This document shows positions 17,042 through 23,918 of a stretch of DNA of 36,395 bases, piece by piece. The notes below the pieces were generated by a model that was given only the letters and a program-made list of their open reading frames with translations, was not told where the DNA came from and did not search any database. The DNA is from DASVLX01 sp035552275 (lineage in GTDB: Bacteria; Actinomycetota; Actinomycetes; Mycobacteriales; Pseudonocardiaceae). A program made the translations under genes and the position numbers. Where the stretch lies: contig DASZLR010000199.1 of NCBI GenBank assembly GCA_035552275.1, forward strand, positions 1 through 36,395. The letters run 5' to 3'. The stretch's first letter is position 1, and each line of letters starts with the position of its first letter.

Positions 17042-17857
17042 TCAACCTGAACGGTTGATCACGCCCACCCCTGCCATCCCCCGGCTCTCCTTGGCCCGCT
17101 CGTCGGTAATGGGATGCTCCGGCCGCCACGCCGAGGTGAGCACCAGACCGGGGTCGATCAGCGGTAGGTCGCCGAACAGCGCCCGGATCTGTTCCGGCGT
17201 GCGCGGATGCAGCGGATGGGTGGTGTTCTGGTAGACCGCGACGGCCCCCTGGGTGCCACCGGGCCAGTAGTCGACGGTCAGGCCGTGCGACAGCGCGAGA
17301 TAGCTGCCGTCCGCGCAGGCGTTCCGGTAGCCGGCGACGATGCCGACCGGATCGTCGGACTCCGGCACGAACGGCAGCACCGACATCATCAGCACGGCCA
17401 CCGGCCGGGAGAAGTCCAGCAGCGCCACGGTGTCCCGGTCGGCGAGGATCTTCGCCGGGTCCCGCAGGTCGGCCTGCACGATCGTGGCCAGCGGGTTGTC
17501 GGCCAGCAGCCGCCGGGACGCGGCCACCGCGACCGCCTCGTGGTCGACGTACAGCACCCGGGCGGCAGGGTTGATCGCCTGGGCGATCTCGTGCACGTTG
17601 CCCACGGTCGGAATTCCGGAGCCGAGATCGAGAAACTGGTCGATGCCCGCCTCCCCCACCAGGTGCCGTACCGCCCGCCGCAGGAACGCCCGGTTCTCCC
17701 GGGCGTACGTGCGAATCTCCGGCGTGATGGCCAGCACCTGGTCGGCGGCGATCCGGTCGACGTCGAAGTTGTGCGCGCCGCCGAGGAAGTAGTCGTACAT
17801 CCGGGCCGGATTCGGGCGGCTCAGGTCCGGTCTGTCGGCGGCTTCTCCACTGGTCAT
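17042..17857 (-). CDS. SAM-dependent methyltransferase, DUF574/Methyltransf_19 family (copy 1)
   Basis: A protein of 271 residues. It has the family hallmarks PNPARMYDYFLGGAHNF near the start, FLDLGSGIPTVGNVHE (SAM-binding motif I), VLYVDHEAVAVAASRRLL (motif II with acidic Asp) and LLDFSRPVAVLMMSVLPFVP. The ATG at 17857 is preceded by GGGAGGA. Such proteins are very numerous in Streptomyces and relatives; their substrates are largely unknown. It is divergent from a paralogue at 17993 with a 135-base gap. The last residues are GVGVINRSG. Confidence 0.9.
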   Translation of the reverse strand: MTSGEAADRPDLSRPNPARMYDYFLGGAHNFDVDRIAADQVLAITPEIRTYARENRAFLRRAVRHLVGEAGIDQFLDLGSGIPTVGNVHEIAQAINPAARVLYVDHEAVAVAASRRLLADNPLATIVQADLRDPAKILADRDTVALLDFSRPVAVLMMSVLPFVPESDDPVGIVAGYRNACADGSYLALSHGLTVDYWPGGTQGAVAVYQNTTHPLHPRTPEQIRALFGDLPLIDPGLVLTSAWRPEHPITDERAKESRGMAGVGVINRSG

Positions 17858-17992
17858 CCGTGTCCTCCCAGGTCACCGAAGCGCGGTGTCCTTACTGTCT
17901 CATCGCCGACCCGCCGAGGGCCAGGGTCTTGTGGCCGTAGCGATCTTGCGGCCTGGTGGGCAATCATCCCAGGCGAGAGGAGTCGGTGCGAA

Positions 17993-18811
17993 ATGAGCAG
18001 GGATGGTGCGGCGCCGGACGCGCTCGATGTGTCCCGCCCCAATTCGGCGCGGATGTACGACTACTTCCTCGGTGGCGCGCAGAACTTCGCCGCCGACCGG
18101 GAGGCGGCCGAGTTGGCGGCCAGCGCGTTTCCACACATCAGAATCAGCACCCGGATCAACCGGTCGTTCCTCGGCCGGGTGGTGTCCTACCTGACCTCGC
18201 AGGGCATCGACCAGTTCCTCGACCTCGGCTCGGGCATCCCGACCGTGGGCAATGTCCATGAGGTGGCGCACCGGCACAACCCGGACGCCCGAGTGGCCTA
18301 CGTCGATCACGAGCCGGTCGCCGTGGCGCACGCCCGCCGCTTGTTGGCCGACCACGAGCGGATCACCATCACCCAGGCCGACATCCGGCGCCCGGCGGAC
18401 GTGCTGACAGCGCCGGGGGTGGCCGGGTTGCTCGACTTCAGCCGCCCGATCGCGGTGCTGGCGGTGGCGATTCTGCACTTCCTGCCCGACACCGACGATC
18501 CGCGCGGGATGCTGGCGGCGTACCGGGCGGCCTGCGTGCCCGGCAGCCACCTGGTGATCTCGCACGGCTGTCAGCTCACCCTCACCGACGAGCAGGTCGA
18601 CCGGTTCCTGGCCGCCTACGCCCGCACGCCGACCCCGGCGCTGTTCCGGGAACGCAGCGAGATCCGCACGCTGATGGCCGGGTACCGGCTCGTTGATCCC
18701 GGTCTGGTCCTGCTGCCCCAGTGGCGGCCGGAGCGTCCGGTCGGCGACGCCGAAGCCGCGGCCTCCAACATCCTCGGCGCGGTCGGCGTCCTGCCTCAAT
18801 CTCTGCCTTGA
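17993..18811 (+). CDS. SAM-dependent methyltransferase, DUF574/Methyltransf_19 family (copy 2)
   Basis: A 272-residue paralogue of the gene at 17042. It shares PNSARMYDYFLGGAQNF, FLDLGSGIPTVGNVHEV, VAYVDHEPVAVAHARRLLAD and LLDFSRPIAVLAVAILHFLP. ATG 17993 has AGGAG 9 bases ahead. The C-terminal third differs most from copy 1 (TPTPALFRERSEI, VDPGLVLLPQWRPERP), which suggests different substrates or an old duplication. The promoters of both copies must lie in 17858-17992. The substrate is unknown. Confidence 0.9.
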   Translation: MSRDGAAPDALDVSRPNSARMYDYFLGGAQNFAADREAAELAASAFPHIRISTRINRSFLGRVVSYLTSQGIDQFLDLGSGIPTVGNVHEVAHRHNPDARVAYVDHEPVAVAHARRLLADHERITITQADIRRPADVLTAPGVAGLLDFSRPIAVLAVAILHFLPDTDDPRGMLAAYRAACVPGSHLVISHGCQLTLTDEQVDRFLAAYARTPTPALFRERSEIRTLMAGYRLVDPGLVLLPQWRPERPVGDAEAAASNILGAVGVLPQSLP

Positions 18812-18830
18812 CCGGTCGACTATGCATCAC

Positions 18831-18855
18831 GTTGCAGTGCAACTTTTTGTATAGT
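18831..18855 (+). promoter_or_regulatory. padR promoter with inverted repeat
   Basis: GTTGCAGTGCAAC (18831-18843) is a 6-bp inverted repeat around one base, followed by TTTTTG and a TATAGT -10 hexamer (18850-18855). The start codon is 11 bases further on, so the mRNA has almost no leader. The repeat lies where a -35 would be, fitting autorepression by PadR. Confidence 0.6.
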
Positions 18856-18866
18856 ACGGTCGCCCG

Positions 18867-19448
18867 ATGGCGCTGGAACACGCGATCCTGGTGTCGCTAC
18901 AGGAACGCGCCGGGTCCGGCTACGAGCTGGCCCGGCGGTTCGACAAGTCGATCGGCTTCTTCTGGACCGCCAGCCACCAGCAGATCTACCGGACGCTCAA
19001 GCGGATGGTCGAACTCGGCTGGGTGGCCGGCGCCGCGGTCGCCCAGGACGGCCGACCGGACAAGAAGGTGTATGAAGTCGCCGAGGCGGGCCGGGTGGAG
19101 TTGGCCCGGTGGATCGCCGAGCCGGTCGAGCCGATCACCCTGCGGATGGATCTCGCGGTGAAGATCCGCGGCGCGTCCTTCGGCGACCTGTCCGCCGTCA
19201 TCGCCGAGATCGACCGGCACCGTGAACAGCACGCCGCGCGGCTGGACGGCTATCGGGAGATCGAGAAGCGCGACTTCGCCGACCCGCACCGGTTGGCCGG
19301 CCAGGCATTGCACCAGCACCTGGTGCTGCGCGGCGGCATCCGCGCCGAGCAGGCGGCCCTGGACTGGTGCGACGAGGTGCTCGAATCCCTTGCCCGTGCC
19401 GAGAACACCGCAGAAAACATTCCTGGGAAAATTCCCGGAACGGAGTGA
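18867..19448 (+). CDS. PadR-family transcriptional regulator
   Basis: A 193-residue repressor. The winged helix-turn-helix at 1-80 is clear: MALEHAILVSLQERAGSGYELARRF..., then HQQIYRTLKRMVELGWV and KKVYEVAEAGRVELARWI. The C-terminal half (about 95-185) is a helical dimerisation domain with EIDRHREQHAARLDGYREIE. It is followed after 2 bases by a flavin oxidoreductase gene and then a SnoaL-like gene, so it likely controls that operon and itself in response to a lipophilic or phenolic compound; the ligand is unknown. Confidence 0.93.
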   Translation: MALEHAILVSLQERAGSGYELARRFDKSIGFFWTASHQQIYRTLKRMVELGWVAGAAVAQDGRPDKKVYEVAEAGRVELARWIAEPVEPITLRMDLAVKIRGASFGDLSAVIAEIDRHREQHAARLDGYREIEKRDFADPHRLAGQALHQHLVLRGGIRAEQAALDWCDEVLESLARAENTAENIPGKIPGTE

Positions 19449-19450
19449 TC

Positions 19451-21478
19451 GTGAGCGAGTTCCCACACCTTCTCGCCCCGCTCGATCTCGGCTTCACGAC
19501 CCTGCGCAACCGGGTCATCATGGGCTCGATGCACACCGGTCTGGAAGACCGGGCCCGCGACATCCCTCGGCTGGCCGAGTACTTCGCCGAACGGGCGCAC
19601 GGCGGGGTCGGGCTGATGGTGACCGGCGGCTTCGCGCCTAACCGGGCTGGCTGGCTGTATCCGTTGGCGTCCAAGATGAGCACGCCGGCCGAGGCGCGTC
19701 GGCACCGGCCGGTGACCGAGGCGGTGCACGAGGGCGGCGGCAAGATCGCCCTGCAGCTGCTGCACGCCGGCCGCTACGCCTACCACCCGTGGTCGGTGTC
19801 GGCGTCAGCGATCAAGGCCCCGATCAACCCGTTCCGGCCGTGGGCGCTGTCCGAGCGCGGTATTCGGGCCCAGATCTCCGCGTTCGCGCGGGCGACCGCG
19901 CTGGCGCGGGAGGCCGGCTATGACGGCGTGGAGATCATGGGCTCGGAGGGCTACTTCATCAACCAGTTCCTGGCGCCGCGCACCAACAGGCGCACCGACC
20001 GGTGGGGCGGCAGCGCCGAGAACCGTCGGCGCGTCGCGGTCGAGATCGTCCGGCAGTGCCGGGCCGCCGCCGGCGCGGACTTCATCCTGATCTACCGACT
20101 GTCCATGTTGGACCTGGTGGACGGCGGCCAGAGCTGGGACGAGGTGGTGACCCTGGGCAAGGAGGTCGAGGCCGCCGGAGCGACGATCATCAGCACCGGC
20201 ATCGGCTGGCACGAGGCCCGGGTGCCGACCATCGTGACCTCGGTGCCCAGGGCGGCCTTCACCGGGGTGACCGCGCGGTTGCGCCCCCAGGTCGGCATCC
20301 CGGTGGTCACCTCGAACCGGATCAACATGCCGCAGGTCGCGGAGGAGGTGCTGGCTCGCGGCGACGCCGACCTGGTGTCGATGGCGCGGCCGTTCCTGGC
20401 CGACCCGGAGTGGGTGCTCAAGGCACAGGGCGGCCGGTCCGACGAGATCAACACCTGCATCGCCTGCAACCAGGCATGTCTGGACCACACGTTCGCCAAG
20501 CGCACCGCGTCCTGCATGGTCAATCCGCGTGCCGCGCACGAGACCACGCTGAACCTGTTGCCGGCTCGGCGGGCCAAGCGGATCGCGGTGGTCGGCGCCG
20601 GCCCGGCCGGCCTGTCCGCCGCGGTCGGGCTGGCCGGGCGCGGCCACCGGGTGGACTTGTTCGAGGCCGAGGACGCCATCGGCGGTCAGTTCGACATCGC
20701 CGCGCGGATCCCCGGCAAGGAGGAGTTCGCCGAGACCATCCGGTACTACCGTCGGCAGATCGAGTTGACCGGCGTGGCACCGCATCTGGGCGCCAAGGTC
20801 ACCGCCGGCGAGCTGATCGACGGCGGCTTCGACGAGGTGGTGCTGGCCACCGGCGTGACGCCGCGAGTGCCGAGCATCCCCGGAATCGACCATCCGTCGG
20901 TGCTCTCCTATGTGGATGTCGTGCGGCACGGCCGGCCGGTCGGCGACCGGGTGGCGGTGATCGGCGCCGGCGGGATCGGCGTGGACATCAGCGAATTCCT
21001 CACCCACGCCTCCTCGCCGACCCTGGATCTGGCGGCGTGGCAGGCGGAATGGGGCGTCGGCGATCCGGAGACGACTCGTGGCGGCCTCGCGAAACCCCGG
21101 CCGGAGCCCTCGCCCCGGCAGGTGTACCTGTTGCAGCGCAAGGAATCGCGGATCGGCAAGGGGCTGGGCAAGACCACCGGCTGGGTGCACCGCGCCGCGC
21201 TGAAGTCGAAGAACGTCGAGCAGCTCACCGGCGTCAACTACGAGCGGATCGATGACGCCGGCCTGCACATTTCCGTTGGCCCGCAGCGGGAACGGCCCCG
21301 CGTGCTCGAAGTGGACACCGTGGTGATCTGCGCCGGGCAGGAGTCGGTGCGTGAGCTGCTGGACGAACTGACCGTGCACGGCGTGGTCACCCACGTCATC
21401 GGCGGCGCGGACGTCGCCGCCGAACTGGACGCCAAGCGGGCGATCGACCAGGGCACCCGGCTGGCAGCGAAGATCTGA
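19451..21478 (+). CDS. FadH-like NADH:flavin oxidoreductase / 2,4-dienoyl-CoA reductase
   Basis: A 675-residue enzyme with FMN, 4Fe-4S and FAD. Residues 1-330 are the FMN TIM barrel (PLDLGFTTLRNRVIMGSMHT, HAGRYAYHP, EIMGSEGYFINQFLAPRTN). The cluster motif is C336-x2-C339-x3-C343-x11-C355. Residues about 378-675 bind FAD/NAD(P) (VVGAGPAGLSAAVGLAGRGH, DLFEAEDAIGGQF, VIGAGGIGVDISEF). E. coli FadH of similar length reduces dienoyl-CoA from unsaturated fatty acids. GTG 19451 follows the padR stop by 2 bases. The short fragment at 1-250 of this window seems to come from a related but different enzyme. Confidence 0.92.
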   Translation: MSEFPHLLAPLDLGFTTLRNRVIMGSMHTGLEDRARDIPRLAEYFAERAHGGVGLMVTGGFAPNRAGWLYPLASKMSTPAEARRHRPVTEAVHEGGGKIALQLLHAGRYAYHPWSVSASAIKAPINPFRPWALSERGIRAQISAFARATALAREAGYDGVEIMGSEGYFINQFLAPRTNRRTDRWGGSAENRRRVAVEIVRQCRAAAGADFILIYRLSMLDLVDGGQSWDEVVTLGKEVEAAGATIISTGIGWHEARVPTIVTSVPRAAFTGVTARLRPQVGIPVVTSNRINMPQVAEEVLARGDADLVSMARPFLADPEWVLKAQGGRSDEINTCIACNQACLDHTFAKRTASCMVNPRAAHETTLNLLPARRAKRIAVVGAGPAGLSAAVGLAGRGHRVDLFEAEDAIGGQFDIAARIPGKEEFAETIRYYRRQIELTGVAPHLGAKVTAGELIDGGFDEVVLATGVTPRVPSIPGIDHPSVLSYVDVVRHGRPVGDRVAVIGAGGIGVDISEFLTHASSPTLDLAAWQAEWGVGDPETTRGGLAKPRPEPSPRQVYLLQRKESRIGKGLGKTTGWVHRAALKSKNVEQLTGVNYERIDDAGLHISVGPQRERPRVLEVDTVVICAGQESVRELLDELTVHGVVTHVIGGADVAAELDAKRAIDQGTRLAAKI

Positions 21479-21489
21479 GGAGTTCCACC

Positions 21490-22188
21490 ATGAGTACCCC
21501 GGAGAAGTTTCGCGCGGCCATCGAATCCGGCGATCTCGACGCCGCGTTGCCACTGTTCGCCGACGACATCCGACTGTTCAGCCCGGTGAGTTTCGCGCCC
21601 ATAGCCGGAATCGTTGCGGTGCGGGAGCTGTTCGCCGTGCTGCTGCGCACCTTCGAGAACTTCCGCTACGTCGGCCAGGCCGCCGGACATGGCGAGGAAG
21701 GCGACGGCGGTCCGGAGACGGAAACGCACCTGCTGCATTTCCGGACCGACGTCGAAGGCCGGCAGGTCGAGGGCGTGGACATCCTCCAACTCAACGACCG
21801 GGGCCTGATCTCCACCTTCACGGTGCTGGTCCGCCCGCTGTCGGCGGTGCTGGCGCTCGGCGATGCCGTCAAGCGCGGGCTGATCGCCGACGGCGTGCTG
21901 CCGTCGGCGACCTCCTGGTGGTCAGGACCTGGCGGGCCGCTTCTGGTGCGTTCACATCAGCGACGCCAAAGCCTCCCGCTCCGTGCGGTGCGAGTTCGAT
22001 GTCCGGCAGCCGGTTGCCGGCGGCCCGGATCAGCACCGCGGCCCAGGTCCGGAACGGCCGCCACGGCGCCGCGATCTCCGCGAACCGCTCAAGGCCCGGC
22101 GGCTCGGCCAGTCCGTAGAGCCGTCGAGTCAGCTCCAAAACCCTGGGCTCGTTCACCGGCAGCACATCGGTCAGCCCGCATGCCCTGA
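21490..22188 (+). CDS. SnoaL/NTF2-like protein with an out-of-family C-terminal extension
   Basis: A frame of 232 codons. Residues 1-138 look like a complete SnoaL/NTF2-fold domain (MSTPEKFRAAIESGDLDAAL, LFSPVSFAPIAGIVAVRELF, GVDILQLNDRGLISTFTVLV). After about VLPSA the frame runs 90 more codons of Arg/Ala/Pro-rich sequence that is antisense to the alkA-like gene and not protein-like. A normal family member would stop near 21910. GGAG precedes ATG, and the gene is third in the padR operon. Most likely the native stop was lost by a deletion or frameshift. The function is unknown; the family includes epoxide hydrolases and polyketide cyclases. Confidence 0.8.
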   Translation: MSTPEKFRAAIESGDLDAALPLFADDIRLFSPVSFAPIAGIVAVRELFAVLLRTFENFRYVGQAAGHGEEGDGGPETETHLLHFRTDVEGRQVEGVDILQLNDRGLISTFTVLVRPLSAVLALGDAVKRGLIADGVLPSATSWWSGPGGPLLVRSHQRRQSLPLRAVRVRCPAAGCRRPGSAPRPRSGTAATAPRSPRTAQGPAARPVRRAVESAPKPWARSPAAHRSARMP

Positions 22189-22879
22189 TCACGATCAGCG
22201 CGCTGTAAAACGGGCCGATCCCGCTGATCCGCTGGAGTTCACGCATCGCGTCCTCGGGGTCGAGCGCGGCCAACTGGCGGACGTCGAGCAGCCCGTCGGC
22301 CGCCGCTCGGGCCACGCCCCGCAGCCGGTCCAGCTTGATCGCCGGGATGCCGGGGAACTCGGTGACGCGCAGCAGCTGTCCCGGTGTGGGCAGCGCGGCC
22401 AGCTTTTTCCCGGCCAGTTCAAAGGTCCGGCCATGCGCGGCGGACAGTCGAGCGCGGACCTCGGCCATCTGTCGAGCCGGGCGGCGTGCCGACAGCACGC
22501 ACCAGGCCGCCGCCTCGTACGGCGAGTAGAACAGCGGCGGCCGCAGGCCGGGCGCGACTTCCTGCAGCCGGCCTATCACCGGATCACGCGCGCCGACCTC
22601 GACAAACCCGAGGCCGTCGTGGTCCAGCGACAGCACCCTGGCCACCTGGGCGCGAACCGCGTCCAGGTCGGCGGTCGGCCCGACAACCGTGCCGTGCACG
22701 CCAGCACCGTCCTGGCGGACCTCGACGCCGACCTGCTCGCGGTATCCGTCCAGGCAGAACGCCAGCCGCATGACCTGATCGAACTCTTCGGCGGCCCGCT
22801 GTCCGAACCCGAACATCGCGGCCTCACACAGCGAAAACGGGCCGCTGGGGGTGATCGTGAACCTCTGTGTGTCAGTCAT
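21869..22879 (-). CDS. AlkA-like DNA-3-methyladenine glycosylase family protein with tail extension
   Basis: A 336-residue protein of the HhH-GPD superfamily. The N-terminal AlkA-type domain is at about 7-100 and the helix-hairpin-helix region at about 215-250 (LQRISGIGPFYSALIVIRACG). The expected catalytic Asp sits after DVLP; here the segment reads DVLPVNEPR, giving Asn243-Glu244 where D is usual. The protein should end near RAAGNRLP (291, position about 22005). The last 45 residues, including TTRRSPTAARRRRSARA, overlap the snoaL-like gene and look spurious. Divergent from the WYL regulator, whose operator lies between them. It may repair alkylated DNA or act as a non-catalytic relative. 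Confidence 0.83.
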   Translation of the reverse strand: MTDTQRFTITPSGPFSLCEAAMFGFGQRAAEEFDQVMRLAFCLDGYREQVGVEVRQDGAGVHGTVVGPTADLDAVRAQVARVLSLDHDGLGFVEVGARDPVIGRLQEVAPGLRPPLFYSPYEAAAWCVLSARRPARQMAEVRARLSAAHGRTFELAGKKLAALPTPGQLLRVTEFPGIPAIKLDRLRGVARAAADGLLDVRQLAALDPEDAMRELQRISGIGPFYSALIVIRACGLTDVLPVNEPRVLELTRRLYGLAEPPGLERFAEIAAPWRPFRTWAAVLIRAAGNRLPDIELAPHGAGGFGVADVNAPEAARQVLTTRRSPTAARRRRSARA

Positions 22880-22903
22880 GGCAGCAATCCTCTGGCATTA
22901 ACC

Positions 22904-22918
22904 TGACATCAAGTGTCA
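22904..22918. promoter_or_regulatory. Operator-like inverted repeat between alkA-like and WYL genes
   Basis: TGACA-tcaag-TGTCA (22904-22918) is a perfect 5-5-5 inverted repeat in the 49-base gap between divergent starts. It is 10 bases from the WYL-gene ATG. Sites of this kind suit HTH-WYL regulators that control a divergent neighbour. Confidence 0.65.
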
Positions 22919-22928
22919 TGATTTCTTC

Positions 22929-23918
22929 ATGCGTGCCGACCGGCTGTTGTCCCTGCTGTCGCTGCTTCAGGCACACGGCCGGATGAGTGCGGTCCGCCTC
23001 GCCGCCGAGCTGGAAGTGTCCGAGCGCACGGTGTATCGGGACATCGAGGCGCTGTCCACGGCCGGCGTGCCCGTCTACACCGAGCGCGGCCGGCACGGCG
23101 GCTGTGCGCTGGTTCCCGGCTACCGCACCGATGTCAGCGGGCTGACCGCTGACGAGGCGCGGGCGCTGTTCACCTTCACCGGTCGTGGCACGCTGGCCGA
23201 TCTTGGCCTGGACGGCGAATTGCGGGCCGCGCTGCGCAAGCTACTCGCCCGGCTGCCCGAACCGCAGCGGCCGGAGGCGTTGCGCGCCAAGGCAAGCGTG
23301 CTGGTCGACCCGCGCGGCTGGCGGCGCGAGGCCGAGCCGGTGCCCGCGCTACGGGTGCTACAGGATGCCGTCTACCGCGGCAAACGCTTGCGGATGGCGT
23401 ATCGCAGCAGTGGCACACCGGCCGCCACCGCCAGGACCGTCGACCCGTACGGCCTGGTCGCCAAGGCCGGAGCCTGGTACCTCATCGCGGCCGCCGCTGG
23501 ACAAGGCGGCGAGCCTCGGCTGTACCGAGTCGCCCGGGTGGCGGAGGCGATCGTACTGAACGAGCCGGCCGATCGGCCGGCGGATCTGGACCTCGAAGCG
23601 TTGTGGGAATCGCTGCGCCGCCGGGTGGAGGACCGGCCGGCCGGTGTCGCGGTGTCGCTGCGGGTGCGCGCCGACGAGGCCGACCGCGTGCTGCGGATCT
23701 GCCGTGCCCAGCTCGCCGACCCGGCGCCGGCGCCCGAAACGGCGCGAGCACCCGAAACGGCGGCTGGCTGGGTCGAGCTGGACCTGGTCTTCGTCGCCGA
23801 ACCAGCTGCGGCCGCCGTGCTCGCCGGCTTCGGGCCGGTGGTTGAGGTGACCGCGCCGGAGTCGCTGCGGGCACGGCTGCGGGAGATCGGCGCGGCGCTG
23901 CTGGCCACCTACGAGTAA
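22929..23918 (+). CDS. HTH-WYL domain transcriptional regulator (YafY-like)
   Basis: A protein of 329 residues. The N-terminal winged HTH (RADRLLSLLSLLQAHGRMSA, VSERTVYRDIEALSTAGVPV) is of the HTH_11 type. A WYL domain follows at about 140-215 (RMAYRSSG, RTVDPYGLVAKAGAWYLIAA, RLYRVARV), then a C-terminal WCX-type extension. WYL regulators sense small ligands or single-stranded nucleic acid and often sit beside DNA-repair genes; here the divergent neighbour is a DNA-glycosylase-like gene. The 3' end overlaps the carboxylase gene by 10 bases, antisense. The residues PAPAPETARAPETAA form a short imperfect repeat. Confidence 0.92.
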   Translation: MRADRLLSLLSLLQAHGRMSAVRLAAELEVSERTVYRDIEALSTAGVPVYTERGRHGGCALVPGYRTDVSGLTADEARALFTFTGRGTLADLGLDGELRAALRKLLARLPEPQRPEALRAKASVLVDPRGWRREAEPVPALRVLQDAVYRGKRLRMAYRSSGTPAATARTVDPYGLVAKAGAWYLIAAAAGQGGEPRLYRVARVAEAIVLNEPADRPADLDLEALWESLRRRVEDRPAGVAVSLRVRADEADRVLRICRAQLADPAPAPETARAPETAAGWVELDLVFVAEPAAAAVLAGFGPVVEVTAPESLRARLREIGAALLATYE

